Assembly (NCBI RefSeq): GCF_020541225.1
Contig: NZ_CP045889.1
Span: 186,001 to 250,000 of the forward strand
Length of the DNA stretch: 64,000 nt
Direction: 5' to 3'
Source of the DNA: Candidatus Steffania adelgidicola
Lineage (GTDB): Bacteria; Pseudomonadota; Gammaproteobacteria; Enterobacterales; Enterobacteriaceae
The notes below the pieces were generated by a model. That model saw nothing but the letters and a program-made list of their open reading frames with translations, had not been told where the DNA came from and made no database searches. Positions 31,793 through 43,148 of the stretch are shown here, piece by piece (position 1 is the first letter of the stretch; the number at the start of each line of letters is the position of its first letter). The translations under genes were made by a program, and so were the position numbers.

Positions 31793-33070
31793 CTATTGCC
31801 ATTCAAGTAGGCAATAGTGTTTTTTTCCCCGTCGTAATAAAGTATAACGGCCATATAGCCGGTCAGCATCGTTAAACACATATTCAGCTGATAGCTGTTT
31901 TTCTCCGTTTACTGTTACGGCGTTTGCACTTATGATAGTGCGTGCTTGCTTGCGCGAGGGAACTAAGCCCGCTGCTATTAGCGCCTGTTGTAAATCTGAG
32001 CTTCGCTTAATAACTACTGTCGGCATGCCATCCTGGGTTAGTTGTTTGAAATCATTCTCCGTAAGATCTGCGGGTATACCGGTAAATAAACTAGCAGTGA
32101 TACGCTTCGCTGCACCTAATCCCTGTTCACCGTGTACGATACGGGTTACTTCTTCTGCCAATACAGATTGGGCACGCGGTCCTTTATCGTTAATAAGATG
32201 ATCCTCGTGTTGCAGCGATTCGATAGTGGAAAGTTCTAAAAAAGTAAAGAACTTCAAAAAGCGATAGACATCGCGATCAGTTGTATTGATCCAGAATTGA
32301 TAAAACTTGTAGGGACTGGTTTTTGTGGGATCTAGCCATATTTCGCTTCCGTCTGTCTTTCCAAATTTGCTACCATCTGCTTTAGTAATAAGCGGCAACG
32401 TGAGGCCATAGACAGTAGTGTGATACAGTCGGCGTGTTAACTCGATACCAGAAGTGATATTACCCCACTGATCAGAACCACCAATCTGTAGTACTACACC
32501 GTGCTTTTTATTCAGGTATGCGAAATCATAGCTTTGTAATAAATTATAAGAAAATTCCGTAAAGGAAATACCGCTATCATCTCGGTGCAATCGGTGTTTC
32601 ACTGCTTCTTTATTAATCATTTGATTGATAGAAAAGTGTTTTCCGATATTGCGAATAAACATCAGTGCATTCATGGAGCTGAACCAGTCATAATTATTAG
32701 CCATGACAGCGCTGTTGTCGCCGGAATGAAAGTCAAGGAATGATGCCACCTGGGATTTAATGTTTTCCACCCATCCCTTAACGGTTGTAGTAGGATTTAG
32801 CATACGTTCGTTTGTTTTAAAACTCGGATCTCCGATAAGACCGGTTGCACCACCTATCAGCGCGAATGGACGGTGACCGGCTAGCTGGAAGCGTTTAAGA
32901 CATAGTAATGGCACTAAATGCCCTAGATGTAAGCAATTAGCGGTAGGATCAAAACCACAATACAGAGCGATCGGTCCTGCTGTGAGGCGCTCATTCAGTC
33001 CCTTTTCATCTGTGACCTGGGTAATCAGCCCCCGCTCCCGTAATTCTTTTATTAGGTTACGATTTACCAT
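31793..33070 (-). CDS. tyrS: Tyrosyl-tRNA synthetase
   Basis: Charges tRNA-Tyr. Class I synthetase of the bacterial TyrS type, 425 residues with the ATG at 33070 (E. coli 424). Nucleotide-binding HIGH-like HLGHLVP near residue 48, tyrosine pocket [11 protein letters not shown] and [12 protein letters not shown], and the KMSKS equivalent KFGKT near 234. A C-terminal S4 RNA-binding domain runs to the end ([21 protein letters not shown]). An upstream ATG at 33082 adds four residues, but GGAG eight bases before 33070 favours the shorter form. Downstream of pdxH, the E. coli order. Confidence 0.97.
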   Translation of the reverse strand: MVNRNLIKELRERGLITQVTDEKGLNERLTAGPIALYCGFDPTANCLHLGHLVPLLCLKRFQLAGHRPFALIGGATGLIGDPSFKTNERMLNPTTTVKGWVENIKSQVASFLDFHSGDNSAVMANNYDWFSSMNALMFIRNIGKHFSINQMINKEAVKHRLHRDDSGISFTEFSYNLLQSYDFAYLNKKHGVVLQIGGSDQWGNITSGIELTRRLYHTTVYGLTLPLITKADGSKFGKTDGSEIWLDPTKTSPYKFYQFWINTTDRDVYRFLKFFTFLELSTIESLQHEDHLINDKGPRAQSVLAEEVTRIVHGEQGLGAAKRITASLFTGIPADLTENDFKQLTQDGMPTVVIKRSSDLQQALIAAGLVPSRKQARTIISANAVTVNGEKQLSAEYVFNDADRLYGRYTLLRRGKKHYCLLEWQ

Positions 33071-33198
33071 CAAAGACTCCATTTTTAAGAAAAACTAACA
33101 ATATATCTTGATCTGGATAGACGGTTTTGAGCGAAGAATTTTTTTTAAAAACGCGGTCATTCCATGATTTCGGATCGTTAAGAGTCATTCTGTTTTGA

Positions 33199-33849
33199 TT
33201 ATGGGGCTAGTCGGTCAATTTTCCACCCGTCATTCTCCCATCGATATAGAAACCTATCATGCAGTCGGTGTTGACCACCCTGCCAGAATTCTAGCGTATC
33301 AATAGTTACTCGATAACCACCCCAGAAGCTTGGTACTGGAACTTCGTCTTGAAAAAATTTTCCTTTTAGTTCTAAGAATTTACTTTCTAGTACGTCGCGC
33401 GAAGAAATGGGGGTGGATTGTCGCGAGACCCAAGCGCCAATCTGGCTATCGCGAGGGCGACTGCGAAAGTATTTTTTTACATCGTTAAATGAGAGCTGTT
33501 CCGCTTGCCCTAGCATTAACACCTGCCTTTCTAGCGCGTGCCAGGGAAAGTGTAGGCTAATACGCGGATTATATGCTATATGGGTCGCTTTGCGACTAGT
33601 AAGATTGGTATAAAATACTATCCCATGATGATCAAAATATTTAAGGAGAACCAGACGTTGATAGGGCTGACCATTAGTATCTACAGTACCCAGACTCATC
33701 GCTGTGGCATCGGGAAGCTGTGCAAGGCAGGCTTCTTTTAGCCACTGTTCAAAAAGCTGCATGGGTTCTAATGTTAAATCAGTGCGGCGTAATCCACGCT
33801 GTGTATATTCTCTACGTAAAGTAGAGATATCGATTGATTGTTTTATCAT
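33199..33849 (-). CDS. pdxH: Pyridoxamine/pyridoxine 5'-phosphate oxidase
   Basis: FMN enzyme that makes pyridoxal 5'-phosphate (active vitamin B6) from PNP or PMP. 216 residues (E. coli 218). Conserved blocks: [18 protein letters not shown]-binding RLVLLKYFD and [38 protein letters not shown], and the C-terminal [12 protein letters not shown] and KIDRLAP signature. 128 bases upstream of tyrS and on the same strand. Retention suggests the symbiont finishes its own B6 cofactor, or supplies it. Confidence 0.96.
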   Translation of the reverse strand: MIKQSIDISTLRREYTQRGLRRTDLTLEPMQLFEQWLKEACLAQLPDATAMSLGTVDTNGQPYQRLVLLKYFDHHGIVFYTNLTSRKATHIAYNPRISLHFPWHALERQVLMLGQAEQLSFNDVKKYFRSRPRDSQIGAWVSRQSTPISSRDVLESKFLELKGKFFQDEVPVPSFWGGYRVTIDTLEFWQGGQHRLHDRFLYRWENDGWKIDRLAP

Positions 33850-35520
33850 GTTGTGTGAATAAAAATATTATATCAAGTTATTAGTGTGCCCTGTGATCTT
33901 AAAAATCGCAAATATTTATATTTTTTCTCTCTAAGTGACATATATAGTTTAAAAGGATTGCATCCTGGAGTGCAATAAAAGAAATTCGTCTTGCAACTAG
34001 ATATATATCTAGATCCAGGAAGGGGGCATTTTATAAAGATTATCGGTTCTTTTTAAGAATTAAAGCTTTTCAAAATCTATAGAGATCTTCTTTTTAAGAG
34101 TTGAGTTTTGTACTGTGATTCATCCCGGACAGACTGAAATGGTATTATGTTAGTTTATATCTTTTAGAGTATTAATTTATTAATAAAGTTTGATACGTGA
34201 TTTGCAGCAGAATCTCATGATTCTTGCGAGAAGAGTAATATGGTGGCTATTGAAAATATATATTATACTCTATTTAAATTATTTAAGGATATTTTCTTTG
34301 TAGATTTATCAAGTGACTAGCCTTAATTGATATTAATCCTCAATAGGAAATAGATGATGAGAATCTTAAAATTCCTTGTAAATCAACTATGATTTTTATC
34401 ATATCAAAATATAGCAGAGATCCTTAAAAGAAGAATTTATCTATTTCAGATAGATGCTGTAGTTTTAATAGTTTTTTGATGTAATGATTTACAGAATACT
34501 GGTTCAGTAATTAATTTTTTGAGAAAAAAAGAACTACTGAAACATTATTAATGTTTATTCAGCATTAGATTACACATAGGTATGGATATGTACTCCCCCC
34601 TTTGATTCTATGTATCGGAAGATGATCAGTCTGCTATCTCTATCAAAAATCATTTATTGCCCATGTAGTAAAATAATCATGAATGTTCAGTGAATAATTT
34701 TTAGATAGCGTATCGCATTAGAAAATGTTTTTCTAGAAAGGGTACACATGATGTTAATTCTTCGCGTAGTAGGCGATTTAAAAGAGCATAATCATACTGG
34801 AAGAGATCTTTGGTACCTTCAGGTATATTGGTTTATAACGCATGATCAATGGTGGATATTAAATAAAGTATTTTTGTATATATTTTCTAGAGCTAAGACT
34901 AATTGAGTAGAAATGATTATAAGAGAAATTGCACAAAGATATGTGTGATGCAATATCAAGATTTGATTCGCAGTATGAAATCAGTAATATAAATGAAACT
35001 CCTGCACTATCAAGAGATTACTGAAAAAAGAAATATTTTTCAGATTTCGTGAAAAAGATCATCCTCCGTAACTGTTTTGCGTGTTATGAACGCATGAGCT
35101 ATAGTGCATATTATCGATTAATCAATATGCATAAAATTGATACAAACAGATTTAAAAGATAAAATAATATCATTTTAAAGATCAGAAAAGATGCATGTTA
35201 TAGTCATAACAGTTCATATAACTATGTGTCATTTAAGTCATAAAATAAAACTAATGTGTGAGTTAATTAATGTTCAGTATTTCAATATCATTAATCTCTA
35301 CAACCAAATAATACATTGTAAATGCAACTTGTTGTGAACAATAACATTAAATTCAAAGAATTATCCTGGGATACTGTTAATCCCGCCTAAATTTCATTGG
35401 TTTAAGTTAACTAGAGATACATAAACTAAAGTGTATCACTTAATAGATTCTAGATGTGTAGGGTCTGCCATTATATCTATCTGTCTTAGATGTATTTTTT
35501 TCTCTGTCATGCTTCTCCCG
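33850..35520. other. 1.7-kb AT-rich spacer
   Basis: Between pdxH and the end of mfd. Frames are short. A 52-codon frame starting near 34748 (MMLILRVVGDLKEHNH) has no recognised relative and no convincing ribosome binding site. No ghost identified. Confidence 0.5.
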
Positions 35521-38500
35521 TTATACTGTTGTTAATATATTTTGCTCTAGTCCCCCCAATAATTTGTCGACATAGTTTAGGCGTGTTTTATTATTCGACA
35601 GATTGCAGATAAATCTTAATCGAGTCTGACTCTCTAAGCGATAAGTCTCTGGTTCTCTCTGTAGCAAATCGATAAGATAAGTTGGGTCAATACGATGACT
35701 TTCGCTAAATTCTATAAAGCCCCCTTTATTTCCCCCCTCGATACGCTGGATCCCTAGGTTTGTGGCCCGTAGTCTAAGACTGGTTATCGCCAGTAAATAA
35801 TATACCGATTCAGGTAGTAGACCAAAACGATCGATAAGCTCAACTTTGAGGTCTTGAATATCACGGTCGTTACGGGTGTTAGTAATCCGTTTATATAGTA
35901 ATAGACGGGTGTTAACATCCGGAATATACTCTTCGGGGAAGATTGTAGATATTCGGAGATCAACCTCACTGAGTTGGTTTCGTAGATCAGCTAAAGATGG
36001 CTCCCGGCCTGCCTTGAGAGCATCTAACGCTTTTTCTAGCAGTGCCATATAGAGGGACACGCCAACTGTTTCTATTTGACCACTTTGAACTTCTCCCAAT
36101 AATTCTCCAGCGCCGCGGATTTCAAGATCATGTGTTGCTAGCGTAAATCCGGCTCCTAGATCTTCCAGTGATTTAATTACCTCTAAGCGCTTATGTGCTT
36201 CCTGGCTTAAAATGTTTAGCGCTGGTGTTAGCAGATAGCAATAGGCTTGCTGATGTGAACGGCCAACACGTCCGCGAAGTTGATGGAGCTGCGCTAATCC
36301 GAAATGATCTGCCCTCTCAATTATAATGGTGTTGGCGTTAGCGATGTCGATACCTGTTTCGATGATTGTAGTACATACAAGTACATTAAAGTGATGATGA
36401 TAAAAATCTCTCATGACTCTTTCTAAATCGCGCTCACGCATTTGACCGTGCGCGATGGCGATGCGTGCCTCTGGCACTAGAGTTTCTAGGCGGTAGGCAA
36501 CTTTTTCAATATTCCTCACATCATTATGAAGATAATAAACTTGGCCGCCGCGCAGTATTTCGCGTAGGATACCTTCACGTATCACTACTGCATCATATTC
36601 GCGCACAAATGTTTTTACCGCTAATCGGCGTGCTGGTGGGGTAGCTATAATCGATAGATCGCGCATTCCACACATTGCCATATGGAGCGTACGTGGTATA
36701 GGCGTGGCCGTCAAAGTCAGAATATCGACATTGGCACGCATCGCTCTAATAAACTCTTTATGACGTACGCCGAAGCGGTGTTCCTCATCTACAATAAGAA
36801 GACCTAAATCATGCCATTTGACATCGTTTTGCAGTAATTTATGAGTACCAATCAGTATATCCACTTTACCTTTAGCAGTTTGTTTCAGTACCCGAGCCTG
36901 ATCCTGGGTAGAGCGAAAGCGCGAAATCATTTCAATACACACTGGCAAGTTATTAAATCTGTCACAAAAATTATCGAAATGCTGTTGTGCAAGCAGGGTA
37001 GTGGGCACTAAGATAGCTACCTGCTTCTGGTTTTCAATAGCTAGAAAAGCGGCGCGTATTGCAACTTCTGTTTTACCGAATCCGATATCGCCGCACACTA
37101 AACGATCCATGGCTATAGGTTGACACATGTCTTGTACTACTGCGTTGATCGCTTGAGCTTGATCTGTTGTGAGTTTAAACGGAAAACCTTCGCAAAATAT
37201 TTGATAATGTTCCTGGTTATATTGGAAGGGAAAGCCACTTTTATCTGCACGCTGACTATAAATATCAAGAAGCTCTGCTGCTATGTCACGAACACACTCA
37301 GCTGTTTTTTTTCGGGTCTTTGCCCAGACGCCCCCGCCCAGTTTATGCAGTGGCGCATGTTTAGAGGTAGCGTCTGCGTAGTGGGTGATAAGATGTAGGG
37401 AAGAAACGGGGATATAGAGTTTATCGTTATCGGCATATATTAGTATTAAATACTCACCTTTGATGCCGCTGATTTCTAGTGTCGTCATGCCAGCATAGCG
37501 ACCAATTCCATGCTCTAGATGTACTACTACCTGACCTTCATGAAGGTCTGTTAGATTGCGGATTAAGACACCATTCTTGGTGGTGTAGTGAGTATCTTGG
37601 CAATGGTAACCACCTCGTTCTTTCATCAGATCGCCTTCGCAAATTACAACTCGATTTCGTCGTATATCGATAAAACCGTGTTCGCTAGCACCGATAATAA
37701 AATAAGCACCTCGTTCAACAGAATCTTCAAGACGGTATATTTGTTTGGGCAGGATATTTATCCTAGCAAGAAGTTTACTAAGGATTTCTAATCGGCTTTG
37801 GTTTTCTACCAAGAAGATCACTGAACTGTCTAACTGTTTATAAAACCGGCATAGTTTTTCCATGGGAGCTTTGTTTTTTGCATCTATTAATAAATTCGGT
37901 AGCGTTCGACAATTCATATTATGCTGATTAGAGTTTTCCAATAGTGTTTTCGTGCTAAGCTGAACGCGTGGATACTTTTTAAGTGCTCTGACGAGGGTAT
38001 CCACTTCTAGCCATAGACTTTCGGGTGGTAGAAGTGGGCGCATTGGATCTAGACGTCTACTTTTAAATCGCATCCAGGTATCATCCCAGAAATGAACGGC
38101 GTCAGCCTCAAGCTCTCCGGTGTTGAGTATCAGTGTCGTCATCGGTAGATATCGGAACAGTGAAACCAGGGGTTCGTTGAAAAATAATGGTTGCCAGTAT
38201 TCAATTCCTGCCGGGAGGTTACCGTTGCTTACTTGCTGATAAAGATGTTCAGCGTCGCGGCGTACATCAAACTGTTCTCGCCACTGACGGCGAAACCGTT
38301 CTATCGCGATTTTATCGGTTGGAAATTCATGAGCTGGCATCAGACTAATAGAAGAAACTTCTTGTCGTGTGCGTTGTGTATCTATATCAAAGATACGAAT
38401 ATCATGAATTTTTTCATTAGTAAAATCGACACGGTAAGGATTGTCACTGCCCATGGGATAGAGATCCAGCAATGCACATCGGATAGAAAATTCACCGTGC

Positions 38501-39000
38501 TGCATCACTTGAAAGACACTGTGATAACCGGCTTGTTCTAGTTCATTTCGTAATATATCACTTGATAAGTGCTGATTTTTTGTCATTAATCGTGTATGTC
38601 GATGTAAAAAAGAATGGGGGCACACTCGTTGCATTAGAGTGTTTACAGACATGATGATAATGCCGCGTTTAAGTGTCGGAAGCCAGTATAGTGCGGTGAT
38701 TCTTTTTGAAACAATTTTCTGATGAGGCGACAGAACATCGTAAGGGAACGTTTCCCAACCGGGCAGAGTTAATACGGGATGAGGCGTGAGATGTTGAATC
38801 TCATTATGTAATCGACGGACGTTTTTCATATCTGTAGCGATGAGCAACACCAGTCCTGGGTGACGATTAACGATCGCGGCGCACTCTAGGGAACAGGCGG
38901 CGCCTTCCAGTTCACCCAAAACTAGTTTTTGATTAGCTTGGTTTGGTAAGGTATAACAATCTCGTTCTAACATGGCTAATAATACATCTCTTGTTCTCAT
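35521..39000 (-). CDS. mfd: Transcription-repair coupling factor Mfd
   Basis: ATP-driven translocase that removes RNA polymerase stalled at DNA lesions and recruits UvrA. 1159 residues (E. coli 1148), full length. N-terminal UvrB-like domains (1 to about 340), RNA-polymerase-interacting CarD-like domain near 490-550 (VVHLEHGIGRYAGM), then a RecG-type motor: Walker A GDIGFGKTE near 638, DEEH box near 738, TATPIPRTL, TIIETGIDI, QLRGRVGRS, and the C-terminal TRCF domain. The first ATG (39000) or the one at 38973 (MLERDCYTLP) could be the start; the latter fits E. coli better. Divergent from lolC with a 184-base shared promoter region. Retaining such a long non-essential gene suggests repair is still selected. 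Confidence 0.97.
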   Translation of the reverse strand: MRTRDVLLAMLERDCYTLPNQANQKLVLGELEGAACSLECAAIVNRHPGLVLLIATDMKNVRRLHNEIQHLTPHPVLTLPGWETFPYDVLSPHQKIVSKRITALYWLPTLKRGIIIMSVNTLMQRVCPHSFLHRHTRLMTKNQHLSSDILRNELEQAGYHSVFQVMQHGEFSIRCALLDLYPMGSDNPYRVDFTNEKIHDIRIFDIDTQRTRQEVSSISLMPAHEFPTDKIAIERFRRQWREQFDVRRDAEHLYQQVSNGNLPAGIEYWQPLFFNEPLVSLFRYLPMTTLILNTGELEADAVHFWDDTWMRFKSRRLDPMRPLLPPESLWLEVDTLVRALKKYPRVQLSTKTLLENSNQHNMNCRTLPNLLIDAKNKAPMEKLCRFYKQLDSSVIFLVENQSRLEILSKLLARINILPKQIYRLEDSVERGAYFIIGASEHGFIDIRRNRVVICEGDLMKERGGYHCQDTHYTTKNGVLIRNLTDLHEGQVVVHLEHGIGRYAGMTTLEISGIKGEYLILIYADNDKLYIPVSSLHLITHYADATSKHAPLHKLGGGVWAKTRKKTAECVRDIAAELLDIYSQRADKSGFPFQYNQEHYQIFCEGFPFKLTTDQAQAINAVVQDMCQPIAMDRLVCGDIGFGKTEVAIRAAFLAIENQKQVAILVPTTLLAQQHFDNFCDRFNNLPVCIEMISRFRSTQDQARVLKQTAKGKVDILIGTHKLLQNDVKWHDLGLLIVDEEHRFGVRHKEFIRAMRANVDILTLTATPIPRTLHMAMCGMRDLSIIATPPARRLAVKTFVREYDAVVIREGILREILRGGQVYYLHNDVRNIEKVAYRLETLVPEARIAIAHGQMRERDLERVMRDFYHHHFNVLVCTTIIETGIDIANANTIIIERADHFGLAQLHQLRGRVGRSHQQAYCYLLTPALNILSQEAHKRLEVIKSLEDLGAGFTLATHDLEIRGAGELLGEVQSGQIETVGVSLYMALLEKALDALKAGREPSLADLRNQLSEVDLRISTIFPEEYIPDVNTRLLLYKRITNTRNDRDIQDLKVELIDRFGLLPESVYYLLAITSLRLRATNLGIQRIEGGNKGGFIEFSESHRIDPTYLIDLLQREPETYRLESQTRLRFICNLSNNKTRLNYVDKLLGGLEQNILTTV

Positions 39001-39184
39001 ATGAGTGGAGTGTGGCGGGATAACCCGCGCTAGAATAGCTTAGTAGCGGGGGAAATAGTAAAAATGTCAGCGCTTTCAAGAATAAAAGTTGGTGCTTATA
39101 GCGCTGAATAGTTTTGTTGTTTGAAATAACCTTTTAATATCTTCGGATATTTTCTCTTTTGAAATCGTGCTGAGATAGACATTA

Positions 39185-40387
39185 ATGTATCAACCTGTGG
39201 TATTGTATATTGGTTTTAGATATATGCGTGAAAAGGAACCAGGTAGCTTTGCTTGTTTTGTCTCCTGGCTTTCTACCATTGCTATAACGCTTGGGGTCAT
39301 GGCGATGGTAACCGTATTATCCGTCATGAATGGGTTTGAACGAGAACTAGAAAAAAACATTCTTGGCTTAATCCCCCAAGCGTTGCTGACAAGTCCTCAA
39401 GGTGGACTAGATCCTAAAAATATTAAAGCTGTAGGACTCAATGCTCTTTTGGGTGTGACGCATGTATCACCGCTAACCACCAGCGATGTGATGTTGCAAA
39501 GCGCCAGTGGCGTAGCGATGGGCGTGATGTTAGGTATAAACCAAAACGATCCTGAACCCTTATCTCATTATTTCTTAAAAGTTCGCCAGGATGACTTGAT
39601 AGCTGGCCAATACCGGGTAATCTTGGGCTATGAACTTGCCAATACGCTCAATGTGAAGCGTGGCGACAGATTACGGTTGATTATGCCGGGGATGAGTCAA
39701 TTTACTCCCGTAGGTCGCATTCCCACTCAGCGTTTATTCACTGTAATCGGTACCTTTACTGCCCACAGTGAAGTTGATGGATACCAATTGCTAGTTAATC
39801 AGGATGATGCGTCTCGCTTGATGCGTTATCCATCTGGCCATATTACTGGTTGGCGTTTATGGTTAAAGAAACCGCTGGCAGTAGATCAATTATGTACTCA
39901 ATTGCTACCTCATGGGTTAGTGTGGCACGATTGGCGAGAACGTAAAGGCGAATTATTCCAGGCGGTTCGCATGGAAAAGAATATGATGGGGTTGTTGTTA
40001 AGTTTAATTATCATAGTGGCAGTATTCAATATTATCACTTCTCTAGGGTTGGTGATAATGGAAAAACAGGTTGAAGTAGCAATTCTAAAAACCCAGGGGA
40101 TGACTCGCCAACAGGTGATTCTGGTATTTATTGCTCAGGGCGCCTTCCGTAGCATTGTCGGCGCAATATTGGGTACCTGTCTTGGGGTTTTGTTGTCATG
40201 TCAATTGCATTATTTCATACCAGGTCTCGGGCCATTAATTGGTACTGCTGTTCTGCCAGTAGTCATCGAACCATTACAGGTAGCAGCCATTACGTTCTCG
40301 ACAATAACTATGTCACTGCTTTCTACAATTTATCCTTCTTGGCATGCCGCATCCGTCCATCCCGCTGAGGTTTTACGATATGAATAA
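39185..40387 (+). CDS. lolC: Lipoprotein-releasing system membrane subunit LolC
   Basis: Inner-membrane subunit of the LolCDE ABC exporter, which extracts outer-membrane lipoproteins and hands them to LolA. 400 residues (E. coli 399). One N-terminal membrane helix (about 27-47), a large periplasmic domain (about 50-265), then three C-terminal helices from about residue 270. Characteristic pieces: [30 protein letters not shown] and the C-terminal [24 protein letters not shown]. First gene of lolC-lolD-lolE and overlaps lolD by 8 bases. Clients in this window include BamE and MltC. Confidence 0.96.
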   Translation: MYQPVVLYIGFRYMREKEPGSFACFVSWLSTIAITLGVMAMVTVLSVMNGFERELEKNILGLIPQALLTSPQGGLDPKNIKAVGLNALLGVTHVSPLTTSDVMLQSASGVAMGVMLGINQNDPEPLSHYFLKVRQDDLIAGQYRVILGYELANTLNVKRGDRLRLIMPGMSQFTPVGRIPTQRLFTVIGTFTAHSEVDGYQLLVNQDDASRLMRYPSGHITGWRLWLKKPLAVDQLCTQLLPHGLVWHDWRERKGELFQAVRMEKNMMGLLLSLIIIVAVFNIITSLGLVIMEKQVEVAILKTQGMTRQQVILVFIAQGAFRSIVGAILGTCLGVLLSCQLHYFIPGLGPLIGTAVLPVVIEPLQVAAITFSTITMSLLSTIYPSWHAASVHPAEVLRYE

Positions 40388-41069
40388 TACTGTGTTGCTG
40401 CGGTGTTCCCAACTCAGTAAAAGTTATCAGGAGGGGCAAGTTTACATTGATGTCTTGCGGAAGGTGAGTTTTGAGCTGAAGTACGGCGAAATGATGGCGA
40501 TTGTCGGCAGTTCGGGTTCCGGTAAAAGTACATTGCTTCATTTATTAGGTGGACTAGATAAACCGACTAGTGGCGAGGTTATTTTTGAGGGTCAGTTATT
40601 AAATAAACTTTCTTCTACCGATCGTGCACTGATACGTAATCGGCGTTTAGGTTTTATCTATCAATTTCATCATCTTTTACCTGATTTTAACGCGCTTGAA
40701 AATGTGGCAATGCCATTACTGATTGGCGGTATGCGTTCGAGTCAAGCAAAAACAGCAGCAGGGGAAATACTGGCAGCAGTAGGGCTTGAAAAACGAGCCA
40801 AGCACCGTCCAGCAGAGCTTTCTGGGGGTGAGCGGCAGCGGGTAGCAATTGCGCGTGCACTAGTAAATCACCCTTCACTGGTGCTGGCCGATGAGCCGAC
40901 CGGCAACTTAGATCAACCTAATGCTCAGAGTATTTTTCAATTATTGTGTGAGCTGAACATGCATCATGGCACTACCTTTTTAGTGGTAACCCATGATATT
41001 CAGCTAGCTGAGAGGTTAAATCGGAAGATGGAAATGCACGATGGGCAACTGATAGAAACACTTCCATGA
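40380..41069 (+). CDS. lolD: Lipoprotein-releasing system ATPase LolD
   Basis: ABC ATPase that powers LolCDE. 229 residues with the ATG at 40380 (E. coli 233). Walker [10 protein letters not shown] near residue 42, Q-loop [13 protein letters not shown] signature [15 protein letters not shown], Walker [13 protein letters not shown] and the switch His in VVTHD. The frame is open from 40344, but that start lies deep in lolC and adds unmatched residues. Overlaps lolC by 8 bases and lolE by 4 (ATGA), so the three are translationally coupled. Confidence 0.96.
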   Translation: MNNTVLLRCSQLSKSYQEGQVYIDVLRKVSFELKYGEMMAIVGSSGSGKSTLLHLLGGLDKPTSGEVIFEGQLLNKLSSTDRALIRNRRLGFIYQFHHLLPDFNALENVAMPLLIGGMRSSQAKTAAGEILAAVGLEKRAKHRPAELSGGERQRVAIARALVNHPSLVLADEPTGNLDQPNAQSIFQLLCELNMHHGTTFLVVTHDIQLAERLNRKMEMHDGQLIETLP

Positions 41070-42307
41070 AAATACCGCTATCCTTAAAGATCGCGTTTCG
41101 TTTTAGTCAGGGGCGTCAATGGGGTGATATGCCATCATTGATTTCTATAATCTCCACTCTCGGAATCGCACTGGGGGTTGCAGCTTTGATTATTGGTCTG
41201 AGTACTATGAATGGATTCGAGCGTGCGCTAAAGGACCGTATATTGTCAGTGGTCCCTCATGGAGAGATTGAGCCAATGACCTCTCACTTTGATAACTGGG
41301 AGAGAGTCTTGAAACGTATTAGACAGGTACCCGGTATTCTCGCTGCAGCACCCTATCTAAACTTTAGTGGCCTAGTAGAGCGTGACGATAAGTTCCAGGC
41401 TATACAGATAAAAAGTGTTGATCCGGTTTTAGAAATGAAATTGAGCGGGTTACCCGATTATGTACAAAATAATGCTTGGTCAGATTTTCAAGCTGGACGG
41501 AAGAAAATCATTATTGGTAAAAAGGTCGGAGAAATGTTAAAAGTTAAGCCTGGAGACTGGCTGACGGTGATGATTCCTAATACCAATCCCCAGATGCAGC
41601 TTTTACAACCAAAATGGATTCACCTCCAGGTTAGTGGCATTTTAGCACTAACTACCCAGATGGATCACGGTGTTGCTATAGTACCGCTAGCGGATGCTCA
41701 AAAGTATCTGAATTATGGCAAGGATATAGGAGGTATAGCCATCAAGGTCAATGATGTATTTGATGCGTCTAATCTTGTTAGGAAAGCGGGAAAGGTAACG
41801 AATACTTATGTTAAAATTCGCAGTTGGATGGATAGCTATGGTTATATGTACCATGATATTCAAACAATCCGTGGCATTATGTATGTAGCGATTATCTTGG
41901 TAATAGGTGTTGCTTGTTTCAATATTATTTCTACGTTGGTGATGGCGGTTAAAGATAAAAGCGTCGATATCGCAATTTTAGGCACTCTGGGTAGCCAAGA
42001 TGGACTTATCCGTAGTGTTTTTATTTGGTACGGATTGCTAGCGGGTCTAACAGGTAGTGTAATCGGTACAATAGTTGGTGTGCTAATTTCCCTTAACCTA
42101 ACGATATTAGTGAAGGAGATTGAGCAGATTCTAGGCTGCCATTTATTATCTAGTGATATTTATTTTATTGATTTTGTACCTAGTGAATTGCATTTGGTAG
42201 ATGTTATCAGCGTGTTAGCGACTGCGCTGTTGCTTAGTTTATTCGCGAGCTGGTATCCAGCACGATGTGCAAGCCGCATTTCACCAGCCAAGGCATTAAG
42301 CACTTAA
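41066..42307 (+). CDS. lolE: Lipoprotein-releasing system membrane subunit LolE
   Basis: Second membrane subunit of LolCDE; LolE binds the lipoprotein substrate. 413 residues (E. coli 414). Same architecture as LolC: N-terminal helix (about 25-45), periplasmic domain, three C-terminal helices. Family marks: [53 protein letters not shown]-like [20 protein letters not shown] at the end. Keeping separate LolC and LolE, rather than a merged LolF, is the enterobacterial arrangement. Last gene of the operon. Confidence 0.96.
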   Translation: MKIPLSLKIAFRFSQGRQWGDMPSLISIISTLGIALGVAALIIGLSTMNGFERALKDRILSVVPHGEIEPMTSHFDNWERVLKRIRQVPGILAAAPYLNFSGLVERDDKFQAIQIKSVDPVLEMKLSGLPDYVQNNAWSDFQAGRKKIIIGKKVGEMLKVKPGDWLTVMIPNTNPQMQLLQPKWIHLQVSGILALTTQMDHGVAIVPLADAQKYLNYGKDIGGIAIKVNDVFDASNLVRKAGKVTNTYVKIRSWMDSYGYMYHDIQTIRGIMYVAIILVIGVACFNIISTLVMAVKDKSVDIAILGTLGSQDGLIRSVFIWYGLLAGLTGSVIGTIVGVLISLNLTILVKEIEQILGCHLLSSDIYFIDFVPSELHLVDVISVLATALLLSLFASWYPARCASRISPAKALST

Positions 42308-42998
42308 CATAGATATGTTTTATATTTTACTCATGCTTGTATTCATGTGTGATGTTATTTCCCTATTGAAATAATAGGATCGCTTCAAGATGATGTAGTA
42401 TGTATTCTACATCCTGCATTGACCTTTACATTTTTTCATAAATCCCGCAAGTATTCTTCTTTTTTCTATCGATAAGTTATACTTAATTAGTTTCAATCCA
42501 GTATCACTTTTAAGAAAGCAGAATGATTTTTTTAAAGTTCAATTCTTATTTTATTTCGTCTAGTATGAAGAGAAAATAGTATGTTTCCCCTCCAGACTGA
42601 TGAAGATCAGTCAAGTATGGTACGAGTTCAACATACTACTCTGATCTCAATCACTGTATTAAGATAGAAAGGATAGTGTTTTACTATGCATTCTATTTTA
42701 GATGTAGCCGATATTTTGATATCTAGATTTTTTTATCGATGAGTTTTTACAGAGCAGAAAATAGTTTGAATATTTTTAATGTGTTATCAGTAGCTGATTC
42801 CTGCTTATAGAAGATATTTAATTAAACTTACGATATTTTATTATATGTTAATTAGGGTTTTGATTTATAGAATGATAAAAATTTATCTCATCCTATGACA
42901 TATATAACCATATTCCTTCATTTTGAATATATATATTTATATGAACACTGTGAATTATTTTAGATATCGAATATCTCTAATTTTAGAGAAATAATATA

Positions 42999-43148
42999 AT
43001 GCTTCATCAGAAAAGTACGGTACTTATCTTTGTGTTTTTTTATTCCTTATATTTATTTAGTGCAAGCGTTATAAGTGAAGATGAAAAGAGTGCTGCATTA
43101 CGAGATAAAAACTGTATTCTCAGCTGGTGTGATGTAATAAAAAATTAA
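42999..43148 (+). CDS. Candidate small protein with signal-like N-terminus (unknown)
   Basis: 49 codons. The N-terminus is MLHQKSTVLIFVFFYSLY followed by LFSASVIS: a charged start, a hydrophobic core and an SAS-type cleavage site, hence signal-peptide-like. The rest (EDEKSAALRDKNC, then ILSWCDVIKN) is hydrophilic with two cysteines. AGAGAA lies about 10 bases upstream, inside a 7-bp stem (42973-42988). I recognise no family. In an AT-rich spacer hydrophobic frames arise easily, so it may be chance or the start of a dead gene; the frame stays readable for about 20 codons after the stop. Confidence 0.22.
   Translation: MLHQKSTVLIFVFFYSLYLFSASVISEDEKSAALRDKNCILSWCDVIKN

Noticed and set aside
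31609..31881. Possible pdxY remnant after tyrS
   Set aside because: GNSALLEF and KGEHFLGL recall PdxY, but the first overlaps the tyrS stop, so the start of pdxY would have to be deleted exactly to that codon, and the spacing in between does not fit.
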